Of a DNA stretch of 64,000 nucleotides, positions 15,918 to 23,696 are shown in pieces. The notes below the pieces were generated by a model. It was not told the origin of the DNA, did no database searches, and saw only the letters and a list, made by a program, of their open reading frames with translations. The stretch covers positions 1-64,000 of the forward strand of contig CAZLCX010000007.1 in assembly GCA_964558325.1 (NCBI GenBank). Reading direction: 5' to 3'. A program made the translations under genes and the position numbers. Origin of the DNA: Halonatronomonas sp964558325 (GTDB lineage: Bacteria > Bacillota > Halanaerobiia > Halanaerobiales > Halarsenatibacteraceae). Positions within the stretch are counted from its first letter, which is position 1; every line of letters starts with the position of its first letter.

Positions 15918-16880
15918 TCAGTTTTCTTTTATAGATTTTAACGAAGGAATTTCTGCAATCATTTCAGCTGAATGAACTGAATCTAAAATAGCTTTAGAAA
16001 TAACTTCAGCTGCTTTATTACCCAGTAATGAAAGATCAATTTCTTTTTCACCAGTTGAAACTGCATAAACTGTATCACCATCAAGCATGGTATGGGCAGG
16101 GGATAAACTTCTAGCAAGCCCGTTTTGCCCGAGCTCTGCTACTTTCTTAGCCTGAGTTTTATCTAAATTAGCATCAGTTCCAATTACTACCAGAGTTGTA
16201 TTCTCAATATTAGCCTCCTTATTAACATTATTATTTTCCAGCACAGTCATTGTATCTAAAAACTCTTTTTTACCTCTATCATAAGCGCCAGCAATAATCT
16301 GACCAGTATGCTGACACCTAATATCACCAAAGGTATTTAAAACTACAAGAACACCTAAACTAACTCCATTTGAGAATTGATAATAAGCTGTTCCAACCCC
16401 TGTTTTCATCATAAAATTAGGTCCATTAATCTTACCGATTGTAGCACCAATTCCTGCACCAACATTTCCCCGCTCCATTTTTTTATCTGAAGCTGACTTA
16501 CAGGCTGAATAGGCAAGACTGCCATCTGGCCAGGCCACTTCACCGATCATGAAATCAAAAATAACCGAGGCTGGAACTATTGGAACTGGAATTATTCCTG
16601 TTTCAAAGCCAATTTTCTTTTCTCTGAAATATTCCATTACCCCTGAGGCAGCATCAAGACCAAATGCACTTCCACCTGTTAAAAAAATAGCATTTATTTT
16701 GTCAACTTTTTTCCCAGGATCAAGTAGAGCAGATTCTCTACTCCCAGGTGCTCCACCTCTTATGTCAACTCCAGCAGTTACACCATTTTCTTCAAAAAGG
16801 ACAACAGTACAACCTGTTAATTTATCTGATATTTCTGCATGACCCACTTTTATTCCAGGAACATCTACTATTGATTTCAT
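15918..16880 (-). CDS. P1 family peptidase (DmpA/ornithine acetyltransferase-like fold, S58)
   Basis: Self-processing N-terminal nucleophile hydrolase family that includes L-aminopeptidase DmpA and nylon-oligomer hydrolase. The start KSIVDVPGIKVGHAE is the standard opening. GGAPGSRESALLDPG and FLTGGSAFGLDAASGVMEY are conserved blocks, and NVGAGIGATIGK belongs to the autoproteolysis core. The region around NTTLVVIGTDANLD should contain the cleavage/nucleophile position (N-T-T). At 320 residues it is a normal precursor length. Cytoplasmic: no signal peptide. The ATG follows TGGAGG. Substrates in this family are N-terminal amino acids of short or beta-peptides. Confidence 0.9.
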   Translation of the reverse strand: MKSIVDVPGIKVGHAEISDKLTGCTVVLFEENGVTAGVDIRGGAPGSRESALLDPGKKVDKINAIFLTGGSAFGLDAASGVMEYFREKKIGFETGIIPVPIVPASVIFDFMIGEVAWPDGSLAYSACKSASDKKMERGNVGAGIGATIGKINGPNFMMKTGVGTAYYQFSNGVSLGVLVVLNTFGDIRCQHTGQIIAGAYDRGKKEFLDTMTVLENNNVNKEANIENTTLVVIGTDANLDKTQAKKVAELGQNGLARSLSPAHTMLDGDTVYAVSTGEKEIDLSLLGNKAAEVISKAILDSVHSAEMIAEIPSLKSIKEN

Positions 16881-16905
16881 TTAATAAACCTCCAGGTTAG
16901 ACTTG

Positions 16906-17211
16906 TCATCTATCAGAATTATTTAAAACGAAAAAATTACCAAAGATACCAATAGTTCTAGACCTTTCTTCATCTGAATCAGGTATTTCTGTTTCATAGA
17001 CACTAAAAATAATATAATTATCTCTTCTGGTGGTCCTTTTAATCATTGGCTCACCAACAAAATTAGAAATTAAATTTTCTAATTGACTTGATGTTTCCCC
17101 ATTGGACTGCTCCGTTATCCAATTGGCATAATCATCTAGTCCAGGATTAGTCACAGCCATTAAGATCATGATTATTAAAATTAATAAAATCAAAAATTGA
17201 CTGGTTCTCAT
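16906..17211 (-). CDS. Small membrane-anchored protein (DUF4359-like)
   Basis: 101 residues. One N-terminal membrane segment (ILLILIIMILMAV, residues ~7-20) is followed by a ~75-residue soluble part with NPGLDDYANWI, FVGEPMIKRTTRRDNYIIFSVYE and IGIFGNFFVL. This resembles the small DUF4359 family; function unknown. It begins directly after the stop of a truncated reading frame (TAA-ATG), so it may once have been translationally coupled to a longer upstream gene. The soluble part should face the extracytoplasmic side. Family match is from memory of the motif pattern and only moderately certain. Confidence 0.65.
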   Translation of the reverse strand: MRTSQFLILLILIIMILMAVTNPGLDDYANWITEQSNGETSSQLENLISNFVGEPMIKRTTRRDNYIIFSVYETEIPDSDEERSRTIGIFGNFFVLNNSDR

Positions 17212-17406
17212 TTAATTCACATCTCCCTCCTGTTTTTTTCTTTCTCTAATTTCAATAAATTTATCCTGAGCTAATTCTTTATTAAAGGGTTTTGTAGTTG
17301 ATTTCCTGAAGATCTTATCTAAAACAGGAATTGCTTCTTTATAATAATCATGTTCAAGTGAGAGATCTATCAGTAATAAAGCAAGCTTATCTTCTGGAAT
17401 CCGACT
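17212..17406 (-). pseudogene. Headless 64-codon reading frame, likely remnant of a helical-repeat protein
   Basis: Open from two consecutive stop codons (17407-17412) to TAA at 17212, with no ATG, GTG or TTG near its beginning. The peptide reads SRIPEDKLALLLIDLSLEHD, then YYKEAIPVLDKIF and ends KKQEGDVN: a clean amphipathic helical pattern like a TPR or coil. Just upstream, in the other frame, is VFYLSLINEIMS. Together they look like one helical domain broken by a frameshift and stops. It may be the severed tail of the 267-residue gene at 17461-18264. Its stop touches the start of the next gene. Confidence 0.5.
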
Positions 17407-17460
17407 TTATTAACTCATTATCTCATTAATCAAAGACAGATAGAACACCGGCCTTATTAG

Positions 17461-18264
17461 TTATTTAGAAAAAATTTTATTAAAAATATTTTTAATAAAA
17501 CCCTGCTTTTCATTTTTCTTTTTCGATAATTTAATATTATCTTTTTGAATTTCTATATTAACATTTTCTGCACCATTTTTTAAGGAATTTAATAAATACT
17601 CAAATTGTCTGGAAACTGAATAGTTCTGTCTTGGAAGCTTAAGACTTTCTACTACTGATTGGTAAATCGACTTTATATCTTCTTCATCATATTGTAATTC
17701 TAAAATTAACTCTTTAATTTTCTCAATAATCCCAGGTGCTATTCGAATCATAATCGGGTTGAATTGATCATTGTTACTTAGTCCACTTAAATCTAAATGA
17801 TACACTTTTAATAAATTTTTGAGAGCAGATTGTTTCTTATCAATATCTTGATAGATATAAGCCATATTCAAAAATGTATTTCTATAATTATTCCAGGCCT
17901 TATTTTTGCGAGCGTTAATATTTTTGTTCTCTAATAAATCTAGAGCTACTTTTCTATAGCTACTTTCATTAGTCCCAATATATGTTTCATGAAAATTTTT
18001 AAGATCAATATTTTTTTGTAAAAGCTTCTTCCTATGATAATATATGAGATGCGGGTGATCATTAATAATTTCTTCACCTTTAGCCGTTAATGTATAAATA
18101 GATCTTCTCTCATTAAATTCTAACAGGTTTTCTTCAATTAGTTTTTGCCTGATTCTGGATGAATCTACATTATATTCTTTATCAAGATAATCATCCAGCC
18201 TGCTTCCGGCTTTTTCTCCATCAAATTCTTTTAAAATCAATATTTCTTCTGGACTAATATTCAT
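17461..18264 (-). CDS. Uncharacterised protein with N-terminal winged-helix-like domain and helical C-terminal region
   Basis: I do not recognise a named family. Residues ~1-75 look like two small helical DNA-binding or SAP-like modules (SPEEILILKEFDGEKAGSRL, then SRIRQKLIEENLLEFNERR and YTLTAKGEEIIND, the last typical of the wing of transcription factors). Residues ~95-180 contain helix pairs resembling tetratricopeptide repeats (NTFLNMAYIYQDIDKKQSAL). The C-terminus is Lys-rich (LSKKKNEKQGFIKNIF). It lies 14 bases after larC on the same strand with its own GGAGG. It may be shortened at its C-terminus, given the helical remnant just downstream. Function unknown. Confidence 0.55.
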   Translation of the reverse strand: MNISPEEILILKEFDGEKAGSRLDDYLDKEYNVDSSRIRQKLIEENLLEFNERRSIYTLTAKGEEIINDHPHLIYYHRKKLLQKNIDLKNFHETYIGTNESSYRKVALDLLENKNINARKNKAWNNYRNTFLNMAYIYQDIDKKQSALKNLLKVYHLDLSGLSNNDQFNPIMIRIAPGIIEKIKELILELQYDEEDIKSIYQSVVESLKLPRQNYSVSRQFEYLLNSLKNGAENVNIEIQKDNIKLSKKKNEKQGFIKNIFNKIFSK

Positions 18265-18278
18265 ATTTTACCTCCAAA

Positions 18279-19615
18279 TCAAAATTTGAGATCTGAAACC
18301 ATTAATTTTTCAGAAATTATTTGCTGATAAACTCTCTGCAAGGGCATATTTTTTCTTTTAGCTATTTCCCTACATTCCTCGAATTCAGGTGCAAATTTAA
18401 TTAACTCTCCATTGTAATATGCAGCTTTAATAGTAACAGTACCAAAGCTGGATTCAAAATCAATATATTCCCTTTCAAGACAGCTCCTATTAACCTTTTT
18501 AATTCTAATCCCAAAAGTGGTCGTTTCTTTAAAAATTACTCTTTCTAATTTTTCCTGATTCTTTTTAGAACAGAGAACAGAAAGCATTACACCAGGACGA
18601 TTCTTCTTCATATTGATATCAGTTAAAAATACATCTAAAGCACCTTTGGCAAATAATTCTTCAAAAAGATATGAGTAAATTTCTGGATTCATATCATCGA
18701 TATTGGTTTCAAGTAGAACTAAATTATCTACTCTTTTTTTTTAGCCAGATAGACTCTTAAGACATTTGTTATCTCTAAATCTTTTTTGCCGGTTCCATAT
18801 CCTATTTTTTCAATATTTAATTCAGGTAGAGAGATAAAATCTTCTGCTAAAGTCTTAATTATCGCTGCTCCTGTTGGGGTAACCAATTCACTTTTAACGC
18901 CATTAGAATAAACCGGAACATTTTTTAAAATTTCAATGGTTGCTGGTGCAGGCACAGGAATATTACCATGATCGGCATTTACAAAGCCTGTACCCAGGGG
19001 GATTTTAGAGGCATAAATTTGATCTGGATTTAGCATATCTATTAGGATCGCTGTCCCCACAATATCAACGATCGAATCGACTGCCCCGACTTCATGAAAA
19101 TGAACTTCATTAATATCTTTATCATGGACTTTAGCCTCAGCCCTGGCTACCTTTCCAAAAATCTCAATACTTAATTCTTTAACTGAATTCTTTAGAGAAC
19201 TATTATTAATTAATTTTTTTATATCTGCAAAGTTACGATTATTACCATGAGAATGGCCATTCTCTTGGTGATTATGACCATGGTTATGGTCGTGATTATG
19301 AGAATGGTCATGATTATGACTGTGATTATAATCATGATTCTCAGTTTTATCCTCACAACAATTATGGTCCCTGGCTAAATCGTTATGCCCCTTTTCATTA
19401 CAATTACAGCCCTGGCCATTTAAAATAACTTTAAAATCTGTACCGGTTATACCATTCTTTTTTTTGCTGGTTATCTCAAGACTGTACTCTTCTAAATTCA
19501 ACTTTTCAAGTTCTGCTTTAAATTTATCATGATCAATTCCTAGGTCAAGTAAGGCACCAATCGTCATATCTCCACTAATTCCTGAGTTTATATCAAAATA
19601 GAGTATCTTCTCCAA
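18279..19615 (-). CDS. larC: LarC, nickel insertion into the pincer cofactor; two frames joined by a probable -1 frameshift
   Basis: Final enzyme of nickel-pincer nucleotide synthesis: CTP-dependent Ni insertion (cyclometallase). The first frame (stop at 18728) has ILYFDINSGISGDM, a His-rich metal-binding stretch around residues 95-128 (repeated HNHDH), EVHFHEVGAVDSIVDIVG and VTPTGAAIIKT. The second frame (stop at 18279) has TNIDDMNPEIYSYLFEELF, MKKNRPGVMLSVLC and ends LMVSDLKF. They join at a run of nine A residues (18734-18742): a -1 slip reads AKKKRVDNLVLLETNIDDMN, exactly the usual LarC sequence. The TTG at 19615 is chosen over GTG 19624 because the ribosome binding site overlaps the latter. 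Lactobacillus plantarum LarC is likewise made by frameshifting. Confidence 0.88.
18734..18742 (-). other. Slippery A9 run: putative ribosomal frameshift site in larC
   Basis: On the coding strand GCT AAA AAA AAA GAG TAG: the zero frame stops two codons after the run. An A-AAA-AAA heptamer lets two Lys-tRNAs shift by -1 into AGA GTA GAT AAT, which continues LarC. Immediately downstream GTAGA and TCTAC can form a weak 5-bp stem. Alternatives: transcriptional slippage, or an undercounted homopolymer in the assembly. Confidence 0.7.
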
Positions 19616-19616
19616 A

Positions 19617-20390
19617 CTATTCACTCCCTTTTAATGCACTGTCAATTTGCAAATTAATTGTACTGGCTAAATAGGCTGCTCCAAAACCATTATCAATATT
19701 AACCACTCCAACGCCACTGGCGCAGCTATTTAACATTGTCAATAAGGCAGAGACTCCACCAAAATTAGCTCCATAGCCGACACTGGTAGGCACTGCAATT
19801 ACCGGTTTATCAACCAGGCCACCGACCACACTGGCCAGAGCCCCTTCCATACCGGCAACAGCAATTATTACAGAAGCCTCATCCAGACGATCAAGACTGC
19901 CTAAAAGCCTGTGAATACCTGCCACGCCAACATCATAAAGTCTTTCAACTCTATTGCCTAAAACCTCAGCTGTAATTGCCGCCTCTTCAGCAACTGGCAT
20001 ATCAGATGTGCCTCCACTAACAACTAAAATCTTACTATCTGTTTCTTCTATTTCCTGCTGTTTTATAAAGATCATTTTTGGTCTTGGATAGTAAACAGCT
20101 TCTGGTTCCAAATCTTTAACCATCTCATAGATTTCCTGGCTGACCCTACTGGCCAGGATATTATTATTACTCTTAAGCATTTCTGTAATAATTGCTTTAA
20201 GTTCATCTAAAGACTTCCCCTCACAATAAATAACCTCTGGAAACCCATTTCTCAAACTTCTATGATTATCTATTCTGGCAATACCTATATCTTTATAGGG
20301 GAGATCCTTTAAAGACTTCAAAGCAGTTGCGATATCAACTTCTTCTGATTTAACTTTTTCAAGTAATTCTTTTAATTCTTTTTTATTCAT
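19617..20390 (-). CDS. larB: LarB, nicotinate adenine dinucleotide carboxylase/hydrolase of Ni-pincer cofactor synthesis
   Basis: Carboxylates the pyridinium ring of NaAD and hydrolyses the phosphoanhydride, the first step to the nickel-pincer nucleotide. The C-terminal half is the AIR carboxylase (PurE)-like fold with KILVVSGGTSDMPVAEEAA, VERLYDVGVAGIHR, AVAGMEGALASVVGGLV and VGYGANFGGVSALLTMLNSC, which is highly characteristic of LarB. ATG at 20390 has GGAGG with 6-nt spacing; an upstream TTG (20396) overlaps the site. The start overlaps the larE stop by 8 bases (ATGAATAA), implying translational coupling. Length about 257 residues, as expected. Confidence 0.95.
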   Translation of the reverse strand: MNKKELKELLEKVKSEEVDIATALKSLKDLPYKDIGIARIDNHRSLRNGFPEVIYCEGKSLDELKAIITEMLKSNNNILASRVSQEIYEMVKDLEPEAVYYPRPKMIFIKQQEIEETDSKILVVSGGTSDMPVAEEAAITAEVLGNRVERLYDVGVAGIHRLLGSLDRLDEASVIIAVAGMEGALASVVGGLVDKPVIAVPTSVGYGANFGGVSALLTMLNSCASGVGVVNIDNGFGAAYLASTINLQIDSALKGSE

Positions 20391-21195
20391 TTTCAACCTC
20401 CAGACTCTGATTCATACTGCCTGACTGATAGCCGCCAAGATCAAAGGTTACATGATCAAAACCAAGTTCTTTAATTTTCTTATTTAATTCGTCTAGAATT
20501 TCTAAATCAAATAACTTTTCTCTCTCCTCAGGAAGAACTTCAATTCTGGCCAGATTATTATGATCCCGAACCCGGTACTGCTTAAAGCCAAGATCAACCA
20601 GGTACTTTTCTGCAGTCTCTATTTTAGCAAGTTTTTCTTCAGTGATCTCTGAATTATAGGATACCCGGGTGGCCAGACAGGATAATGATGGTTTATCCCA
20701 GGTCGGTAGACCAATTTCAGCAGATAACTTTCTTATCCCTGATTTTTTTAAACCGGCATCAAATAAGGGGCTTTTAATTCCCAGTTCTTTTAATGCCCTC
20801 ATGCCAGGACGATAATCTCCCTGATCATCCTGATTGGTTCCCTCAATAACTGTCCTGTCCTCAACTTTAGCATATTCTTTTATCTTTGAAAAAATCATCT
20901 TTTTACAGTAATAACAGCGCTCTGGGCTATTTTTTAAGGCCCTGCCTAACTGTTTAAATTCAATTTCAATTATTTCATGTTCTATATCCAGACTATTAGC
21001 CAGTTCAATTGCCTCCTGAATCTCTTCTTCAGGAGTAAATGGAGAGTTTATTGTTATGGCTTTAAGATCCAGCTTCATCTCTGCAGCAACTCCTGCTAAA
21101 AAAGTACTGTCCACACCTCCAGAAAAAGCCAGTAGAGGTCTCTGAATTTCAGATAAAATCTCTTTTAGTTTATGATATTTTGTTTCAAGTTCCAT
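20383..21195 (-). CDS. larE: LarE, sulfur transferase of Ni-pincer cofactor synthesis (three-cysteine type)
   Basis: ATP-dependent enzyme that converts the pyridinium dicarboxylate to the dithiocarboxylate. The PP-loop LLAFSGGVDSTFLAG is at residues 21-35, and IEGTNQDDQGDYRPG is the substrate loop. Cys94, Cys97 (ERCYYCKK) and Cys173 (SCLATR) are all present. Enzymes with only the last Cys sacrifice its sulfur; those with three Cys can hold an iron-sulfur cluster that supplies sulfur catalytically. This one belongs to the second type by residue content. The 270-residue length is normal. First of larE-larB-larC, 26 bases after a phosphohexomutase gene. Confidence 0.94.
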   Translation of the reverse strand: MELETKYHKLKEILSEIQRPLLAFSGGVDSTFLAGVAAEMKLDLKAITINSPFTPEEEIQEAIELANSLDIEHEIIEIEFKQLGRALKNSPERCYYCKKMIFSKIKEYAKVEDRTVIEGTNQDDQGDYRPGMRALKELGIKSPLFDAGLKKSGIRKLSAEIGLPTWDKPSLSCLATRVSYNSEITEEKLAKIETAEKYLVDLGFKQYRVRDHNNLARIEVLPEEREKLFDLEILDELNKKIKELGFDHVTFDLGGYQSGSMNQSLEVENE

Positions 21196-21221
21196 TTTAA
21201 CACTCCAGTATTTTACAGTTT

Positions 21222-22730
21222 TTAAAACTCAATATTCTTGATTGAATTATAATTTTTTAAGAACTCTTTAATTTTCATTAGAGACTTATTTAAATCTCTA
21301 TCAGTATCACATTCAATATTTAAAACTAAGACTGGATCATGAAGAGACATTCTTAATAAAAACCAGTCATTCCCGCCAGTATTTATCCTGACACCCTGAT
21401 AATTATCCGGGGCAAGTTCCCAGCTAGAATTTTCATCTACATAATCTTTTAAATCATCAATTACCTGCTGGCCGTATTCTTTATAATCTTTTAAAATAAT
21501 ATCCATTCTAAATTCTTTTTTAATATTTGCCTCTTCAAGGTCTTTAATAAGACTCTTTAACTTAATCCCTTTGATGGACAGGTTGGCCATTTTAATTAAG
21601 ATTTTTGCAACTAAATAGGCACCATCATCAAGAAAATAATTTTCCTTTAGAGCTGCATGGCCTGATGTTTCAATCGCCAGTGGGGCATTAATCCCCTTAT
21701 TTTCTAAACGAATAGCCTCATTAATCACATTTTTATAGCCCCTTTTAAAACGGTGATGTTTCCCGCCTAACTTATCTTCAATAAATTTATTTAATCCGAC
21801 TGAAGTTACCGAATCTGTAACTATGGTGGCTCCTGGATTCTCTTCTAAAACAATAGCTGAGGCAAGAGCAATTAATTTATTTCTATTAATTGAATTACCA
21901 TCGCTATCAACTACTGCTGCTCTATCAACATCTGTGTCAAAAATAATCCCTAAATCAGCAGCATTTTCCCTAACTGCCTGCTGGATTGAGGCCATAGCCT
22001 TCCTATCCTCTGGATTTGGAGGATGATTAGGGAAATTACCATCTGGTTCTAAAAATTGACTGCCCTCGGTCTCTGCTCCCAGGGGTTTTAAAATTTTATT
22101 CACGAAAAACCCCCCGGAACCATTGCCAGCATCAAGAATAATCTTAAAATTATTTAAAGGTTTCTCCTGATCAACCTCTTCTTTTAAATTAGATCTTATC
22201 AGAGTTTTAAGATGATCGGTATAATCTTCCATTAAATCTATCTCATAGCTTTGTCCTGCTCTTTCTATAGAATTAAAATTATTTTCTGCAGCAAGCTTTA
22301 ATATCTCCTGAATGTTTTCCTTTTCCAGGCCACCCTCCTTTGTGAAAAATTTAAAACCATTTTTATCTGATGGCAGGTGGCTGGCTGTTATCATTACTGC
22401 CCCATCATAATTGTAACTGGAAAAAACTGTTGACATAAACATGGCTGGAGTTGAAGCCAGACCTGTTAGATATGTATCTGAGCCAGCAGCTTTGATCCCG
22501 GCTGATAATGCCTGACATAATTTGTCAGCTGATAATCTTGAATCATGGCCAATCCCAATCTTTAATTTAGTAGTTTCAATTCCTAATTTGTTGCCTAACC
22601 AAAAAGCGAAGGCCTTCCCAATCTTTTCAACAACTTCTTCAGTTAACTCTATATCATCTTGCTTGACTGCAATAGCCCTACCTCTAATATCAGAGCCACT
22701 CTCCAGCTTTAACAAGTCAATTACTGTCAA
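21222..22730 (-). CDS. Phosphomannomutase/phosphoglucomutase
   Basis: Alpha-D-phosphohexomutase moving phosphate between C1 and C6 of mannose or glucose. The active-site phosphoserine is in TASHLPSDKNG (TASHxP), the metal loop is DTDVDRAAVV, and the sugar-binding loop is ETSGHAALKENYFLDDGAY. The C-terminal phosphate-binding domain ends with a VRINTGG-type stretch. At 502 residues it is a full four-domain enzyme. The start is TTG at 22730, 7 nt after GAGGAGG. Supplies hexose-1-phosphate for glycans or links to glycogen. Same strand and close to the lar genes, so co-transcription is likely, though no functional link is obvious. Confidence 0.92.
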   Translation of the reverse strand: MTVIDLLKLESGSDIRGRAIAVKQDDIELTEEVVEKIGKAFAFWLGNKLGIETTKLKIGIGHDSRLSADKLCQALSAGIKAAGSDTYLTGLASTPAMFMSTVFSSYNYDGAVMITASHLPSDKNGFKFFTKEGGLEKENIQEILKLAAENNFNSIERAGQSYEIDLMEDYTDHLKTLIRSNLKEEVDQEKPLNNFKIILDAGNGSGGFFVNKILKPLGAETEGSQFLEPDGNFPNHPPNPEDRKAMASIQQAVRENAADLGIIFDTDVDRAAVVDSDGNSINRNKLIALASAIVLEENPGATIVTDSVTSVGLNKFIEDKLGGKHHRFKRGYKNVINEAIRLENKGINAPLAIETSGHAALKENYFLDDGAYLVAKILIKMANLSIKGIKLKSLIKDLEEANIKKEFRMDIILKDYKEYGQQVIDDLKDYVDENSSWELAPDNYQGVRINTGGNDWFLLRMSLHDPVLVLNIECDTDRDLNKSLMKIKEFLKNYNSIKNIEF

Positions 22731-22856
22731 GACAATACCTCCTCTATGAGTAAATTTATTTTAATTGCCAATAAGAATTTATCAATTTATAATCTATTAT
22801 TAATTATAATATAGATATAAGATAATTGCATATCTGAATTTACCAGGCTAATAACC

Positions 22857-23591
22857 TTATTTAAATTTCCCAGATCTCAAAAATTTATCGACAAGCTCGG
22901 CTGTATCTTGCTGATGATGGATCTCGTTATGGTGGTATGGGAGCACAAAAAAATCAGAGAGCCCTGAAAATTTAACTGATTCTAGTTTCACCCGGCCATC
23001 ATTCTCTCCATCTAATAGTCTACCAAAAAATCTGGTGCTTTTATTTCCTGCTATTGCTCCAATTTCAACAGCATCCCCCTCTATTAAATCCATGGCTTCA
23101 ACATTTTCAGGTTCCAGAGATTCAAGGGTTTTAAAGATACTGGTCCATAATCCTGAAATATCTGAAACAAGAGTTGCCAGACTGCTGCCCTGATTGGGAG
23201 TTGCTATCTGAACTGCCCTATTTACAATCTGCCGATTTTTTAGCTCATCCAGATATTTTCTAATCACCAGGCCGCCAGTACTATGACCAACAAAACTAAT
23301 CTTCTGATCAGGCCCCAGACTGGCAAGAATGTCATCCATCTTGACTTTAAAAACTTCTGTGGCATGCTCAACTGATCTAAACCTCAAGGGTAGATCAACA
23401 GTAACTGTTTGATAATTTTTCTCCTCAAGATATCCTTTTAAAGAAAGCATATCTCCATGATCTTTATTATAACCATGAATTAAAACTACAACTTCTTTAT
23501 TTCCCGCTGCCTGAAGTAATTCACCTGTCAGACCTAAACTACATATTAAAAAGACTGACAGCATTAAAATAATTATTAAAAAGTTATTCAA
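22857..23591 (-). CDS. Secreted triacylglycerol lipase/esterase-like alpha/beta hydrolase
   Basis: An N-terminal signal or anchor segment (residues ~3-28, LIIILMLSVFLICSLGLTG) precedes a compact alpha/beta hydrolase. The oxyanion region is VVLIHGYNKDHGDM and the nucleophile elbow is VGHSTGGLVIRKYL (GHSxGG). A candidate catalytic Asp lies in GENDGRVKLESV, and the His is in PYHHNEIHHQ. IATPNQGSSLA is typical of LipA-like bacterial lipases. No proper lipobox surrounds the signal-region Cys. Start TTG 23591. Probably exported and acting on lipids or esters. The specific substrate is unknown. Confidence 0.82.
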   Translation of the reverse strand: MNNFLIIILMLSVFLICSLGLTGELLQAAGNKEVVVLIHGYNKDHGDMLSLKGYLEEKNYQTVTVDLPLRFRSVEHATEVFKVKMDDILASLGPDQKISFVGHSTGGLVIRKYLDELKNRQIVNRAVQIATPNQGSSLATLVSDISGLWTSIFKTLESLEPENVEAMDLIEGDAVEIGAIAGNKSTRFFGRLLDGENDGRVKLESVKFSGLSDFFVLPYHHNEIHHQQDTAELVDKFLRSGKFK

Positions 23592-23696
23592 TTAGTTCAC
23601 CGCCATTTTAATTGATATTAACATTATAACTTATTCTATAGCTTATATCCAGCAAAGAAATTTTTTATGATATGATATATATAGGAGGGGTCGCCT

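Noticed and set aside
18279..18692. Treating the second half of larC (start at ATG 18692) as a separate gene
   Set aside because: No ribosome binding site precedes this ATG, conserved LarC residues lie upstream in the same frame, and the -1 shift at the A run restores the normal protein.
19200..19345. Tandem-looking repeats in larC, possible CRISPR or microsatellite
   Set aside because: They are His/Asp/Asn codons of the metal-binding linker; unit length varies and the frame is maintained.
22522..22749. Plus-strand frames inside the phosphohexomutase gene (and similar long antisense frames elsewhere)
   Set aside because: Antisense shadows of well-defined conserved genes, lacking ribosome binding sites.
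22857..23591. Lipase as a lipoprotein (Cys in the signal region)
   Set aside because: The residue before the Cys is Ile, not Gly/Ala/Ser, so the lipobox does not fit.
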